DNA of 45,490 bases from Verrucomicrobiota bacterium (GCA_016209525.1 JACQWK010000649.1:1-45490), one strand, 5' to 3'; numbered from the stretch's first letter, positions 17,003 through 27,001 are shown. Numbers and translations: made by a program. The notes: generated by a model not told the origin, from the letters alone.

Positions 17003-17138
17003 CGTAGCGCAGATTTTCAATTTGCTGTGTCGCAGAATTGCATTCTGCGGACGCCTTGAATTTTCGACCACTCCCTCAGTCTCGAACGTCCAGCCGAGTG
17101 CAACTCGGCGATACAGCAGATTGAAAATCTGCGCTACA
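17003..17138. repeat. Composite palindromic element 'GTAGCGCAGATTTTCAATTTGCTG ... CAGCAGATTGAAAATCTGCGCTAC'
   Basis: Long inverted ends plus inner GCAGAATTGCATTCTGC and CCGAGTGCAACTCGG hairpins; homologous to 30641-30700 and 45287-45315. Confidence 0.9.
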
Positions 17139-17195
17139 CCCGGCAAGACTGAGGCCGTACAAGGAACGTAACCACCCAGTCGCAAGGCAACAAGA

Positions 17196-19913
17196 GTGAA
17201 CTCGCATTTCGATATTTTTGTGCGCTTCTTCGGGGCAGTGCATTCGGAAGTCGTCGGTGAGTTCACGGCAGCGGCGGGCGGCGAGACGCGCGTCCTCTAC
17301 GGCGGGCGAGCCGCCTGCCGCGACGGACAAATTCTGGATGCGCGCCCGGTCAAATGCCACTTGAACTTCTGGTTCAATTGCGCAGGCTCCAGGAGGATTG
17401 TTGATGAACCGATTTCCCAGCGTAGAGCAGGCTTCCAGCCTGCCTGTGATGGGTGGTTTCTTGAACCAAAAGCAGACCGGCAAGACGCCTGTCCTATTTC
17501 TCGAGCAGGCTCGGTCTGGTTTCTGATTCTCACACTGGGCGGAATCGGACTGTGGATTTACTTGAAATACCGGATCGCATTCTATGAATCGGCGCTGTTG
17601 CTGGTTTTCCTGCTGCACGTGTTGTTGAAGATCTGGTTCACGGGCGAGACGTGCCACCGCTGGATCGAGGACCGCCGGTGCGGCGCGCTTGAATTGCTGC
17701 TTTGTGCGCCGATTCCAGTCGAAGCACTGATCCGGGGGCAGAGCCTGGCACTTCGCCGGCAATTCGCTTGGCCCATCGCGGCCACTTTCGGCCTCACGCT
17801 CTTCGCGTGGCTGGGAATCGTCGAGGCGGCAGGCCGCGGCTCGTCCTCCCAAACCGGCCGGGACGGGCTTCTGGCAAGCCTGCCGGTCTTGATGGCAGAT
17901 TTCGCGGCCCTGCGTTGGGTCGGAATGTGGCTCGGACTGACGGCGCGCGGCTTCAACCGAGCGATCGCAGGCACATTAATTCGCGTTCTCGGGCTCCGGT
18001 GGCTGGCTTATTCGTTGCTTGCCGCGGCTGCGCTTGTTTGGGTCTGGATTGGCCACCGCCAGTTGCCATTCCTCGCGCGGCCTTATTGCTGGCTAACGGT
18101 GGCCTTGGGATTCGATCTGATGCTCGTCTGGTCAGCGCGGCGGAATTTCCTGCGATTCTTGCGGACGATTGCGGCCAGCCCGTCGGATTGGAGGAGCGCC
18201 GTGGAGGAGTCCCGGGCCCTCGCCGCCGGAGTCGATCAACCTCGGCCTGCCGATCCTTCCAACCTTGGATCAAAGAGCCGGATGACTGCTTCCTCCCCCT
18301 CTCCTCCATCAGATGGAGGAGAGGGCCGGAGAGAGGAGGGCAATTTGGAGCCGCTTGAGCCGGCCCTTCTCCCCTCCCCTCAACGATCGCCGTGGGGAAA
18401 GGGAGAACTTCAATGCGTCGTCTCGAGATCACTTGATTCGGCGGCGGCGACACATGCCCCGCGGCTAGAGACAACAATTCCAGACGGATCTCCAGATTCC
18501 AGCCGTCTGCAGCGCAAATCATCTCGAATCAGAGGATGGGCAAGAAACCGCAAGTTGAATTGGGCCGTAACGTCCATGCTCATTCTGGTCTTGTCCGGCG
18601 GCGGTTATCGCTACTGGCTCAAGCGAGAAATCGCGAACCGATTGAGCGCGCTGCAAAAGGCAGGGATTCCGACGACTTTGGATGAATTGGACCGAGCCCG
18701 GCCCCCGTTCACGAACGCCGTGAATGCAGCCGAGGTGCTGGAACGTGCCTTTTCTCAATCGATGCCATTTCACATGCTCCCGCCGTGGGTTTTTCCAAAC
18801 CTTCCAGGATTTGGCGCTCCCTTGGCCAACCCTCAGCATTGGCTCCAGAGCAGTACTAAACAGGCCATGACGACCGCTCTGTCCTCCAACGAAACGGCTC
18901 TGGCGGTCGTTCGCGAAGCCCCATCGTTGCGAGCAGGCCGGTATGCTCAGGCCCGGAAGTCAGGAGGCGGACGTGCTCCTCCGCAGTTCGAAGCCCTCTG
19001 GACAATCAGCCGCCTGCTGTATTACGAAATCCTGCTCCGTGCTGAGGATGGAGACATTGAGGCTGCGCTATCATCGTTGCATCGCTTGCTCGAGCTTGGG
19101 CATTCGTTGGACCATGAATCTGCCTTGGGACTTGGTTACATGCGGATATTCTCCTTTGAAATGGCTTTCAACGCTATGCCATGGTTGCTGACTCACCATT
19201 TCGTTCCGGAGCCGGAGATCTTTTTTTTCCAGAAAGAACTCCTGGAGGCCGGGAGGAGCCTGGATCTGCGGCAAGCGTTGATCGGGGAGCGATGCTTGGG
19301 ACTGGAATGGTTTCGATCACCGCCGACTCTGCACCACCTCATCCGGCCGGGCGGACCGGGAACATGGCAAGTCATCGGAATGCAGGTGCGAAGTCAAGTG
19401 CGTCGTTTGATCGGTGCTGATGATCGCGACTTTGTTTTCTATTTGGACACCATGGCGGAGTTCACACGCCTGGCGGAGCAGCCATGGCCGGAACGATTCC
19501 GACGAGCGGAACAGCTCGTCGCCGCCAATCCCGGACCGGTTCATCCCGGTTCACCTCCGCAACCGTTGCCCTTTAGCTCGAAGTATGTGTTTGAAACTTT
19601 GATTGTGCCCACCGCAATCCTGGAAGCGCGCCGCCGTGCTACGCTGGCTGGACTGGCCATTGAGCGCTTCCGCCGCCGGCACTCCGGAAGATTGCCCGAC
19701 AAGCTGGAGTCGCTCATCCCGGCTTTCATCTCGGAAGTACCCGCGGATCCATTCGATGGCCGGCCCATCCGGTATAAGCGTTTGGCCGCCGGCTACCGTG
19801 TTTACAGCGTCGACCGCGATGGACGCGACAACGGAGGCGTCGAACCGGACAGGAACCTGATGCCGATGCCGGCGATGCTGGAGAGCGATGTCACATTTTC
19901 GGTGGAGAGATGA
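17196..19913 (+). CDS. Composite ORF: partial ABC-2-type permease-like segment (about 17509-18240) joined in frame through repeat sequence to a membrane-anchored hypothetical protein (about 18576-19913)
   Basis: First part: WIYLKYRIAFYESALLLVFLLHVLLKIWFTGETCHRWIEDRRCGALELLLCAPIPVEALIRGQSLALRRQF. Second part: MLILVLSGGGYRYWLKREIANRLSALQKAGIP...RLPDKLESLIPAFISEVPADPFDGRPIRYKR. Two palindromic repeat segments are translated within the ORF. Confidence 0.6.
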   Translation: MNSHFDIFVRFFGAVHSEVVGEFTAAAGGETRVLYGGRAACRDGQILDARPVKCHLNFWFNCAGSRRIVDEPISQRRAGFQPACDGWFLEPKADRQDACPISRAGSVWFLILTLGGIGLWIYLKYRIAFYESALLLVFLLHVLLKIWFTGETCHRWIEDRRCGALELLLCAPIPVEALIRGQSLALRRQFAWPIAATFGLTLFAWLGIVEAAGRGSSSQTGRDGLLASLPVLMADFAALRWVGMWLGLTARGFNRAIAGTLIRVLGLRWLAYSLLAAAALVWVWIGHRQLPFLARPYCWLTVALGFDLMLVWSARRNFLRFLRTIAASPSDWRSAVEESRALAAGVDQPRPADPSNLGSKSRMTASSPSPPSDGGEGRREEGNLEPLEPALLPSPQRSPWGKGELQCVVSRSLDSAAATHAPRLETTIPDGSPDSSRLQRKSSRIRGWARNRKLNWAVTSMLILVLSGGGYRYWLKREIANRLSALQKAGIPTTLDELDRARPPFTNAVNAAEVLERAFSQSMPFHMLPPWVFPNLPGFGAPLANPQHWLQSSTKQAMTTALSSNETALAVVREAPSLRAGRYAQARKSGGGRAPPQFEALWTISRLLYYEILLRAEDGDIEAALSSLHRLLELGHSLDHESALGLGYMRIFSFEMAFNAMPWLLTHHFVPEPEIFFFQKELLEAGRSLDLRQALIGERCLGLEWFRSPPTLHHLIRPGGPGTWQVIGMQVRSQVRRLIGADDRDFVFYLDTMAEFTRLAEQPWPERFRRAEQLVAANPGPVHPGSPPQPLPFSSKYVFETLIVPTAILEARRRATLAGLAIERFRRRHSGRLPDKLESLIPAFISEVPADPFDGRPIRYKRLAAGYRVYSVDRDGRDNGGVEPDRNLMPMPAMLESDVTFSVER
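17270..17500. repeat. Two further palindromic segments ('GGCGGGCGGCGAGACGCGCG..GGCGGGCGAGCCGCCTGCC' and 'AGCAGGCTTCCAGCCTGC..GCAAGACGCCTGTCC')
   Basis: Self-complementary motifs translated as AGFQPACDG...RQDACP within the composite ORF. Confidence 0.75.
18291..18421. repeat. Inverted 'CCCTCTCCTCCATCAGATGGAGGAGAGGG' element inside the composite ORF
   Basis: Palindrome read directly; encodes low-complexity SSPSPPSDGGEGRREEG. Confidence 0.85.
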
Positions 19914-19922
19914 AACGCCCGG

Positions 19923-22900
19923 CTAAGGGACGACTAATCGATAAAACTTCCGGGGCTCCACAGTCTGCGTGGTGAAGGTGCCGGACGGACTTCCTGCCAC
20001 GTCGCGCCAAGGTCCCGTCACGTCGGACGCCTCCTGCAATTTGCCGCCACCGGTCCACGTGATCGTCAGTGTCGTGCCGTTGAGGACCGGCTTGCCAAAG
20101 ACAGGTTTGGGCGCTTCTGCGGGCAGCGCGGCAACATCCACAAAGGCGATCTTGTTGTTCGACGCCGTCGGACCATTGCTCAAGCTTAACCTGCCGTCGT
20201 TCACGGTGACTATTCCCGTCCCTTCGAAGAAGCGAATCGTCGCCGTCGGAGTGCCGCGGACGATGGTGACGCCTTCCGCTTGCAGGTCATATACGCTGTC
20301 TTGATTGTCGGGATCGCCTGAGACGGCAAACACGCTATAGCGGCCGTTGGGCACCTCAATCTCCCACACACGTCCCGCAGGAAGGGGCGACGTTTTCTGC
20401 ATGTGATTAAGGGTGTCGTAACGCTTGTCCGGAGAATTGACAGAGTTTCGTTCGCGGGCATGCTGGGTGTTGTCGTCGTCCCAACCATATTTGTATCCGT
20501 TCCCTCGGTCGCCAAAGACTTCGCCGACATCTGCCCAATAGCCCGCCGGCGTCGTCGCTGTGGCCGCCTGGAAATTGATGCTGATGAGTTTTCCGACGAC
20601 GATTCTGACCGGTTTGGAGACCGTGCTGCGATTGTTGGCATCCGTTGCGATGGCGGTCAGAGTATAACGGCCCGGATTGGGGTTGCTCCACACCGCGCGG
20701 AACGGAGCGGCTGTCGCTTCTCCGATCTTGTTCGTCGCCGCGTAGAAAAACTCGACTTTGCTAATCTTCCCTCCTGTGACCGCCGCGTCCGCCGTCAGAG
20801 TGACAGTAGCCGGGAGGTTGGGGAACGAAGCGTCATCGGCCGGGCTCGTCAGGGTGACCGTGGGCAGCGAGAACTGCGGTGTGATGACCACGCCGTACAT
20901 GTTCTGGCCCGCGTTATCCGCCTGGAAAAGAGAGAACGTGCCCGCCGGAACGTTCTTGCCGTAAACCGATGACCATTGGTTGATGGCAACACCGGGGCCG
21001 GCGCCATCACCACCCTCGTCCACGCCCACTTCGTCCGGAAGTGTCGGATCTGCTGTCCGGTTCAATCCATTCGTCACAGGCGTCCAGCCGTTGTCCAAAA
21101 GCCAGCTCATGCTTCCGGTGGAGAAGTCGGGCGGGCTGGCTCCGTCGCTGTCCCCCAGGCGATTATCGACGAGCACATACACGCGCGCCGGTTCGGCGAC
21201 GGTGACCTCCAATTGGTAGGAAGCATTATCTCGATTGTCGTTGCCGCTCATGATGTATTCGCCACCGGCGAGGTAGTTGGGCAGCGGAATCGTCGGCGTC
21301 GCGCCATTCCATTGGTGGAGTCGGTCCACGTAGGCGGGCACATCCTCGCCGAAGCGCGGAACCGTGAGCGGCGTGAGGAACTCACCGGCGACGCCGTTGC
21401 TGAACGTAACGCCGGTCCATTTGGCCGTCACCGTATCGGTGGCTTCGTCATCGCCGCCGCTTTCGACCACTTTCGTGATGTTCGGAATGAACGGCACCGT
21501 CTTGAACGTCCATTGATGCGTGAACGAAGCGCCCGCGGCGTCCTTGAAGCTGAGGTTTGCCGTGAAGGTCGAGTTGATCGCGAGCGGTCCCGGAGGATCA
21601 TACGCCACCAGAACGCCGTCGGCGGTCGGCGAAACCGTCGCCGCGCTGGTCACATTGTTCCCATTCAGACTGAGCGTCACGCTGCCAGGCGTCACTGTCG
21701 CCGTGCCGTTGACCAGATACGCTTTGACGACCGCATCGACTCCGACATTAACCGCGTTCGAGGCCGGTGAAACGTCGCTGACGTAAGCTGGACGAGCCGC
21801 CGCACTCGCCGGCACAAACAGGAGAAAATTCAACTGGGCACTTGCGTCCGCCCCCGGAAGCGCGGTCAGTCTCAAAGTGGCGGCTCCTGAGAGCGCCATC
21901 GCGACAGGATTTCCCGAAACATCGGCCAATGGCACATAGGTGAATGGCGTCGCGCTCGCCGTCGCAGGAACAGCGAATCTGCCGACCGCGAATGGCGTCT
22001 GACTGGTGCCGCTCGGGTCGCCGCTAATTTTGTCCAGGCGCAGTCGTGAACTGCCGCCGCCCGACGCGCGCAGATAAATGTTGTAGGTATTGTTGTTAAA
22101 GGCACGGGTGTAGTTCAGCCAATCGCCCGCGGTCATTTGGGTCACTTGATAATCCGTGCCGCTGGCAAAACCCGGGCGCGCTCCGTCGTTCAATGCCGCC
22201 AATCCGACGTAATCGCCAGGTCGGTATTGGGTCGCCGCGGTTGTCGTGTTCTCATCGTGATAATCGGCTTCGGGCTTGCCGGTCAGGTTGGCGTAACCGG
22301 CCGGTTTCGGCGCCGTCAGCGACTTGCCGCCGTCGTAGTTGTAATCCTCTGCGTCAATCGCCACGGCGGTGCTCGCGCTGAAGGTGTCAAAACTAAAGAG
22401 GTTGGTCGTCGCGCGGCCGGCCTGATCCGACACCACGATGCGCGCGGTGTAGATCGTGTCGGGCTTGAGACTGTTGTAAGAGACTGTTCGGCTCGCGGAA
22501 GTTCCCCCAAGGACCACGCCCGTTGAGACGTCGGTTCCGTTGAGCTCCAGTTTGACGTTGGCGGCCTCAATGCGATTGGGAGCGGTCGTCGTCGCGGAGA
22601 AATTCAAGCCGCTGGCGGCGTCGTGGAAGATGACATTGTTGGTGGGGTTCAGGCTGGCGATTTGCGGCGGATTGCTGACCGACCCCGGAAGCCCCTTGAC
22701 GACGATGCCGAACATGTTTCCGGTGCCGAGGCCCGGTTCATAAATCGTGAGCGTGCCTGCCTTGACTGTTTTTGAGAAAACCGAAGAGTAATTATTGATC
22801 GCCGCTCCCGGCCCTACGCCATCACCGCCTTCATCAACTCCAACTTCATCCGGAATGGCCGGGTCGGCCGTCCGATTCCAACCCGTCATGACCGGAGCGT

Positions 22901-23411
22901 AACCTTCCGTGGCTACCCAATTCATCGTGGTCCAATCGCTCGGCAGCGCGCTGCTTTCGGGTGGATTAGCCCCGCTGCCGTCGGTCAGCCGGTTGTCGAT
23001 GAGCAAATAAACCGTCGCGGGTTCCGAAAGCGTGATTTCCAGAACCAGCGAATAATTATCCTTATTGTCGTTGCCGATCATGATGTACTCGCCGCCGGCC
23101 AAATAGTTCGGCAAAGGCAGCGCCGCAGTCGCGCCGTTCCACTGGTGGAGTCGATCGACGTAAGCCGGCACGTCCTCGCCGAAACGCGGAACGGTGTACG
23201 GAGTGAGGAATTCACCGGCGATGCCGTTGCTGAACGACACGCCGGTCCATTTCGCTGTGATGGTATCGGTGGCTTCGCCATCGCCTCCGGTCTCGATCAC
23301 ATTGGTGATGATGGGAAGGGTGTGGAGTGAAAAGGATGATAGAGCCGTCAATGCGGCGCAAAGAAGTGTTCGGGTTGGAATGAAGATGCCGTATTTCAGT
23401 TTCATGCTCAT
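19923..23411 (-). CDS. Large secreted multidomain protein (duplicated ~200-aa domain, CBM/galactose-binding-like and Ig-like domains)
   Basis: Two copies of EATDT[IV]TAKWTGV[ST]FSNG[IV]AGEFLTP.TVPRFGEDVPAYVDRLHQWNGAT; AIDAEDYNYDGG...AGDWLNYTR; TVTLTSPADDASFPNLPATVTLTADA. Confidence 0.85.
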   Translation of the reverse strand: MSMKLKYGIFIPTRTLLCAALTALSSFSLHTLPIITNVIETGGDGEATDTITAKWTGVSFSNGIAGEFLTPYTVPRFGEDVPAYVDRLHQWNGATAALPLPNYLAGGEYIMIGNDNKDNYSLVLEITLSEPATVYLLIDNRLTDGSGANPPESSALPSDWTTMNWVATEGYAPVMTGWNRTADPAIPDEVGVDEGGDGVGPGAAINNYSSVFSKTVKAGTLTIYEPGLGTGNMFGIVVKGLPGSVSNPPQIASLNPTNNVIFHDAASGLNFSATTTAPNRIEAANVKLELNGTDVSTGVVLGGTSASRTVSYNSLKPDTIYTARIVVSDQAGRATTNLFSFDTFSASTAVAIDAEDYNYDGGKSLTAPKPAGYANLTGKPEADYHDENTTTAATQYRPGDYVGLAALNDGARPGFASGTDYQVTQMTAGDWLNYTRAFNNNTYNIYLRASGGGSSRLRLDKISGDPSGTSQTPFAVGRFAVPATASATPFTYVPLADVSGNPVAMALSGAATLRLTALPGADASAQLNFLLFVPASAAARPAYVSDVSPASNAVNVGVDAVVKAYLVNGTATVTPGSVTLSLNGNNVTSAATVSPTADGVLVAYDPPGPLAINSTFTANLSFKDAAGASFTHQWTFKTVPFIPNITKVVESGGDDEATDTVTAKWTGVTFSNGVAGEFLTPLTVPRFGEDVPAYVDRLHQWNGATPTIPLPNYLAGGEYIMSGNDNRDNASYQLEVTVAEPARVYVLVDNRLGDSDGASPPDFSTGSMSWLLDNGWTPVTNGLNRTADPTLPDEVGVDEGGDGAGPGVAINQWSSVYGKNVPAGTFSLFQADNAGQNMYGVVITPQFSLPTVTLTSPADDASFPNLPATVTLTADAAVTGGKISKVEFFYAATNKIGEATAAPFRAVWSNPNPGRYTLTAIATDANNRSTVSKPVRIVVGKLISINFQAATATTPAGYWADVGEVFGDRGNGYKYGWDDDNTQHARERNSVNSPDKRYDTLNHMQKTSPLPAGRVWEIEVPNGRYSVFAVSGDPDNQDSVYDLQAEGVTIVRGTPTATIRFFEGTGIVTVNDGRLSLSNGPTASNNKIAFVDVAALPAEAPKPVFGKPVLNGTTLTITWTGGGKLQEASDVTGPWRDVAGSPSGTFTTQTVEPRKFYRLVVP

Positions 23412-23557
23412 ACAATGGTCCTAGGACGAGTTCAGACGCAACGGGGTTACTATGTCCGTTCGAATTCGAGAGGTGTGTTGACTTCAGTCAAGCGGCGTTG
23501 GTCCAATCCGAAATTCGAAGCAAATCCTGACGCCCTGGTCCGCATTGCGTCGCTGAA

Positions 23558-23632
23558 CCGGAGCGCCGATCTCCGATCCGGCGCGAATCAGTGCGCGCTG
23601 AGAATCGCGCCGGGTCGGAGATCGGCGCTCCG
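23558..23632. repeat. Copy of the 'GCGCCGGTCTCCGATCCGGCGCG' hairpin family
   Basis: CCGGAGCGCCGATCTCCGATCCGGCGCG ... CGCGCCGGGTCGGAGATCGGCGCTCCG. Confidence 0.88.
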
Positions 23633-23634
23633 TG

Positions 23635-25599
23635 TCAAGGCGCTCTGACGCGCCAGGTACCTCCAGGTTGCGATGGATTCAACAGCGCTGCCGACGTCAC
23701 TTGCCGGCCTGCCAAATACCAAACCGCCAGCGTGGATTCTGTTGCATGCTGGAAGACCAAGTCCGGGCTCCCGTCGCGGTTCAAGTCAGCGACACTGGCC
23801 ACGCGCCAATTCGCGGAATCAGGACGCGGCGGTTCGAGCCAGGCGGCCTCGATCAAGCGCGTGCCGTCCATCATCCAAACTGCAATATCGCCGTCCACAT
23901 GTTGAAACACCAAGTCGGGTTTGCCGTCCCGATTGAAGTCGCCAGCGCCGACCACTCGCCAGCCGGCGTCGCCAGGGTGGCTGGGGTCGAGCTTCGGGTT
24001 GTCAATCCGCCGCGCTTGGTCCAGCAGCCAAGCCATCAAACTCCCGTCGGTGTGCTGGAGAATTACGTCGAATCTGCCATCGCCGTTGAAGTCGCCTGTG
24101 GCGACCGCTCGCCATCCTTCGATATCCGTTTCGGGGAAGATCGCTGTCGTGCTGGAAATCCGGGTCACGCCAATCATGTGCCAGAAGTTCAGTTTACCTG
24201 AATCGTGCTGGAACAACACGTCCTGGCGGCCATCGCGGTTGAAGTCGCCGGCGCCCACCATCCGCCAGATCAGGTCGCTCACTTGATTGGGAGTCAGGAA
24301 GGAGCCTGCCATCAGTCGGCTTCCATCCATCAGCCAGGCGGCGACGAATCCTGCTGCGTCCTGGAACAGGAGGTCCGCTTGGCCATCACCATCGAAGTCG
24401 CCCACTTCCGACGGCGCGACGACGGTTAGTCTTGCCGCAGCGCTTTGAGTCGAGCCGTAGAGATTCATCACGCGAACCGCATAGTCGCCGGCGTGGTTCT
24501 GTTGCACGTTCTGCAAGGTGAGAGAGGGAGATGTCGCTCCAGGGATCAGCGTGCCGTTGAAGAGCCACTGGAAACTGACACCAACAGTGAAACTGCGTGG
24601 TTCAAGTGTCATGTTGAAGGTGACGCGGTCGCCGACGAACGCCGTCTCGCTGGCTGGCTGGATACGACCGGCTGGGAGAAGCGATGGACCAAACGGAAAA
24701 ACAAAGCCTGCCAGTCCAACCAGAGGCGCCGGCGGGAGAAGCCCGCCGCCCAGCGTGACGTTGATTGGATTGGAGGTGCCGGAACTTGTCGATGATTCGA
24801 AGGTCGGCCCATTGAAGACTCGCATGACCAGCGTTACCCTTGAGCCCGGCGGAGATCCAGGAACCGCAACAACGACCGGATTCACGTAGCCTGCCGCATA
24901 CCCTGTTCGGAACGTCGTTGTTGGGAACAGAGGCTTCATTGCGGAGAGGTGGCTGTTTTCCCCGGGTCCACCATACAACTGAGCTGTAAAACCCTCGCTG
25001 ACATCTGTACTGAACCTTCCATCGAAGGAAGAAGTGACGACTCTCGCATCCAGAAACGGCGGGACACGATTGTTGAACTGTACCGTTCCCTCGGAAAGCG
25101 GGTCCTTGAACGTAACTCGGACGGTGTGATCCGTCTGAAGGAACGTTAGGAACAAGGTCTCGCCGCCGCGCTTGGTGTTGCGTCCATCGACGATCCAGTG
25201 GTCCACGACGTAACCGGCATCGGGAACTGCGGCCAAGGTCAAGTGGCTGTTGTACGCGACCTTGATCGCGCCCATGGGAGTCACCAACCCATGCTCTCCG
25301 GCGGAAACCCGGATTGTCGGTTCTTCGGCGGGGTTGGCCGATTGGGAAGGTTGATTGCCTTCCGGCGAGGCAAGTCCGTTTGGAAGACTACCTTGACCAG
25401 CGACCAAGGACTGGAATCCGAGTATAAACAGGCAGCTCGAACACAAGATGGCGTCTCTGAGTTGCAGCCGAAAGGATGCGCTTACAGAACCGGTGGAACG
25501 GGCAACCTGCCCGTTCTGGCGGGCTACCAGCCCGCCAGCCGGCAGGTGGAGTAGCCCACGAAACGGCGAGTCTTCGCGGCGCTGGAGTTGTAGCGGCAT
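23635..25599 (-). CDS. Secreted FG-GAP/VCBS repeat protein with Ig-like domain (start uncertain)
   Basis: Repeated VGAGDFNRDG[RK][QP]D[VL][LV]FQH; ASVADLNRDGSPDLVFQH; FQWLFNGTLIPGATSPSLTLQNVQQNHAGDYAVRVMN. Confidence 0.85.
   Translation of the reverse strand: MPLQLQRREDSPFRGLLHLPAGGLVARQNGQVARSTGSVSASFRLQLRDAILCSSCLFILGFQSLVAGQGSLPNGLASPEGNQPSQSANPAEEPTIRVSAGEHGLVTPMGAIKVAYNSHLTLAAVPDAGYVVDHWIVDGRNTKRGGETLFLTFLQTDHTVRVTFKDPLSEGTVQFNNRVPPFLDARVVTSSFDGRFSTDVSEGFTAQLYGGPGENSHLSAMKPLFPTTTFRTGYAAGYVNPVVVAVPGSPPGSRVTLVMRVFNGPTFESSTSSGTSNPINVTLGGGLLPPAPLVGLAGFVFPFGPSLLPAGRIQPASETAFVGDRVTFNMTLEPRSFTVGVSFQWLFNGTLIPGATSPSLTLQNVQQNHAGDYAVRVMNLYGSTQSAAARLTVVAPSEVGDFDGDGQADLLFQDAAGFVAAWLMDGSRLMAGSFLTPNQVSDLIWRMVGAGDFNRDGRQDVLFQHDSGKLNFWHMIGVTRISSTTAIFPETDIEGWRAVATGDFNGDGRFDVILQHTDGSLMAWLLDQARRIDNPKLDPSHPGDAGWRVVGAGDFNRDGKPDLVFQHVDGDIAVWMMDGTRLIEAAWLEPPRPDSANWRVASVADLNRDGSPDLVFQHATESTLAVWYLAGRQVTSAALLNPSQPGGTWRVRAP
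25497..25537. repeat. Palindromes 'AACGGGCAACCTGCCCGTT' and 'GGCGGGCTACCAGCCCGCC'
   Basis: Perfect short palindromes at the 5' end of the FG-GAP/VCBS ORF. Confidence 0.8.
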
Positions 25600-25691
25600 T
25601 CGCTTGATCTGACTTCCACTCTAAAGGTAGCACAAGCAGTGCCTGCGTGGGGTGACTCCTCGGCCTCATAACGCGCATGGCGTCCTGGAAC

Positions 25692-25765
25692 TGGAGCGCC
25701 GTTCACCGACCCGGCGCGCTCCAGATTGGGCATAGAAATGCGCCGGATCGGAGATCTGCGCTCCA
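25692..25765. repeat. Third copy of the 'GGAGCGCCG...GGATCGGAGATC..GCGCTCC' family
   Basis: GGAGCGCCGTTCACCGACCCGGCGCG ... GCGCCGGATCGGAGATCTGCGCTCC. Confidence 0.8.
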
Positions 25766-25794
25766 AGGTTCAGAGGGAACTATTCAGACAAGCC

Positions 25795-26628
25795 CTACGG
25801 CGTCGAACGGTTTTCGTCTTGGGAAATCTCGTAAGCCCGCAAGTAATTGGTGCCGCCCTTGACCCATCTCACACTCATGTCGCAGAAGAGGAAGTTCAGC
25901 CCCGCTGCCCCGTGGTCGTCGTTCTTGTCGGGATAGTTGTTGATTGCTCCCGTGCCTTGCCGGTCGCCATCGAAGACCAAGTGAATATCCGAAGGGCCAT
26001 AGACGTTCCCTTTGAGTCCAAAGGCAGTGCTCTTGTGGACGTAGCCCTGGACGGTCGAATCGGTCTTGCGGATGACCCAATTCATGAAGGCGTTGGGTTC
26101 GTAACTGACGCCGCGCAAATCCGAATTCCGCGTGGCCGCGCCTCGCGCCCGTTTGTACGGAGCCTGGTATTGCAGGTCGGTGTAGATGTCGCGGCCATTG
26201 AGCTTCGATATGTTGGTCCCGATGAAATTGTCCGTGGAAGGACAAACAAAGACGGAACGCGACTGCGCGGACTGGATATAGAACGGGACCATCCAGGTCA
26301 GATCATCGCTGCCATCCGTCGGCGTCCCGGACAATGTGCCTTTCGCGTCATCGTCCGCGTACATGCGGTGGGCGATGCCCATCTGTTTGAGATTGTTCAC
26401 GCAATGGATAACCTTGGCCTTGTCTTTGGCTTTGGACAGCGCGGGGAGGAGCATCCCGGCCAGAATCGCGATGATCGCAATCACGACGAGCAACTCGATC
26501 AGCGTGAACGCGCCCCGCCAGGACCTTGCCGGACCGACCAGCGATGCAACGGAGAGTTTGTTTTCAGGAAGAATAAGTTGGCCGGACGTTGGCCGGCCGT
26601 TCCGAGAGGCGAATGGAATGTTTTTCAT
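25795..26628 (-). CDS. Type II secretion/prepilin-like protein (G-type pseudopilin)
   Basis: [34 protein letters not shown] prepilin motif, [29 protein letters not shown]. Confidence 0.9.
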   Translation of the reverse strand: MKNIPFASRNGRPTSGQLILPENKLSVASLVGPARSWRGAFTLIELLVVIAIIAILAGMLLPALSKAKDKAKVIHCVNNLKQMGIAHRMYADDDAKGTLSGTPTDGSDDLTWMVPFYIQSAQSRSVFVCPSTDNFIGTNISKLNGRDIYTDLQYQAPYKRARGAATRNSDLRGVSYEPNAFMNWVIRKTDSTVQGYVHKSTAFGLKGNVYGPSDIHLVFDGDRQGTGAINNYPDKNDDHGAAGLNFLFCDMSVRWVKGGTNYLRAYEISQDENRSTP

Positions 26629-27001
26629 AGAGTGTAAATCACACGAACAAGGCTTCTCGCTGTGAAGCGATAACACTGCAACTGAATCAGGGATTCTGAG
26701 CTCTGGCAACCCTTAATGTGAGGCGCGAGAGAGCCCATCGGTGAGTTGGCGGCAACAGTAGTGGCGGGGATCCCTCTTGCCGTTGGGCCGAGGCGTTTGC
26801 CCGACGAAAACGGCATGAAGGATCCGAGGCGCTCGGAGGTTTCCAGCCAACTCCGGGCGGCATGATGCTAGCTACGGCAGGCGCGGACGCCTGTCGCCAC
26901 ATACAATCAGCCGACACCCCCCGTACGAGGACCTTTGACGCTTGACGGGAAAACCGGTAAGAGTGAGGCAGACTGTTGAACGGGAACCACGGCTCACCGA
27001 C

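Noticed and set aside
16694-17266. N-terminal extension of the serine hydrolase ORF
   Set aside because: Consists of translated palindromic repeats.
17076-17852. 258-aa minus-strand ORF
   Set aside because: Antisense to the permease-like segment and repeats; no motifs.
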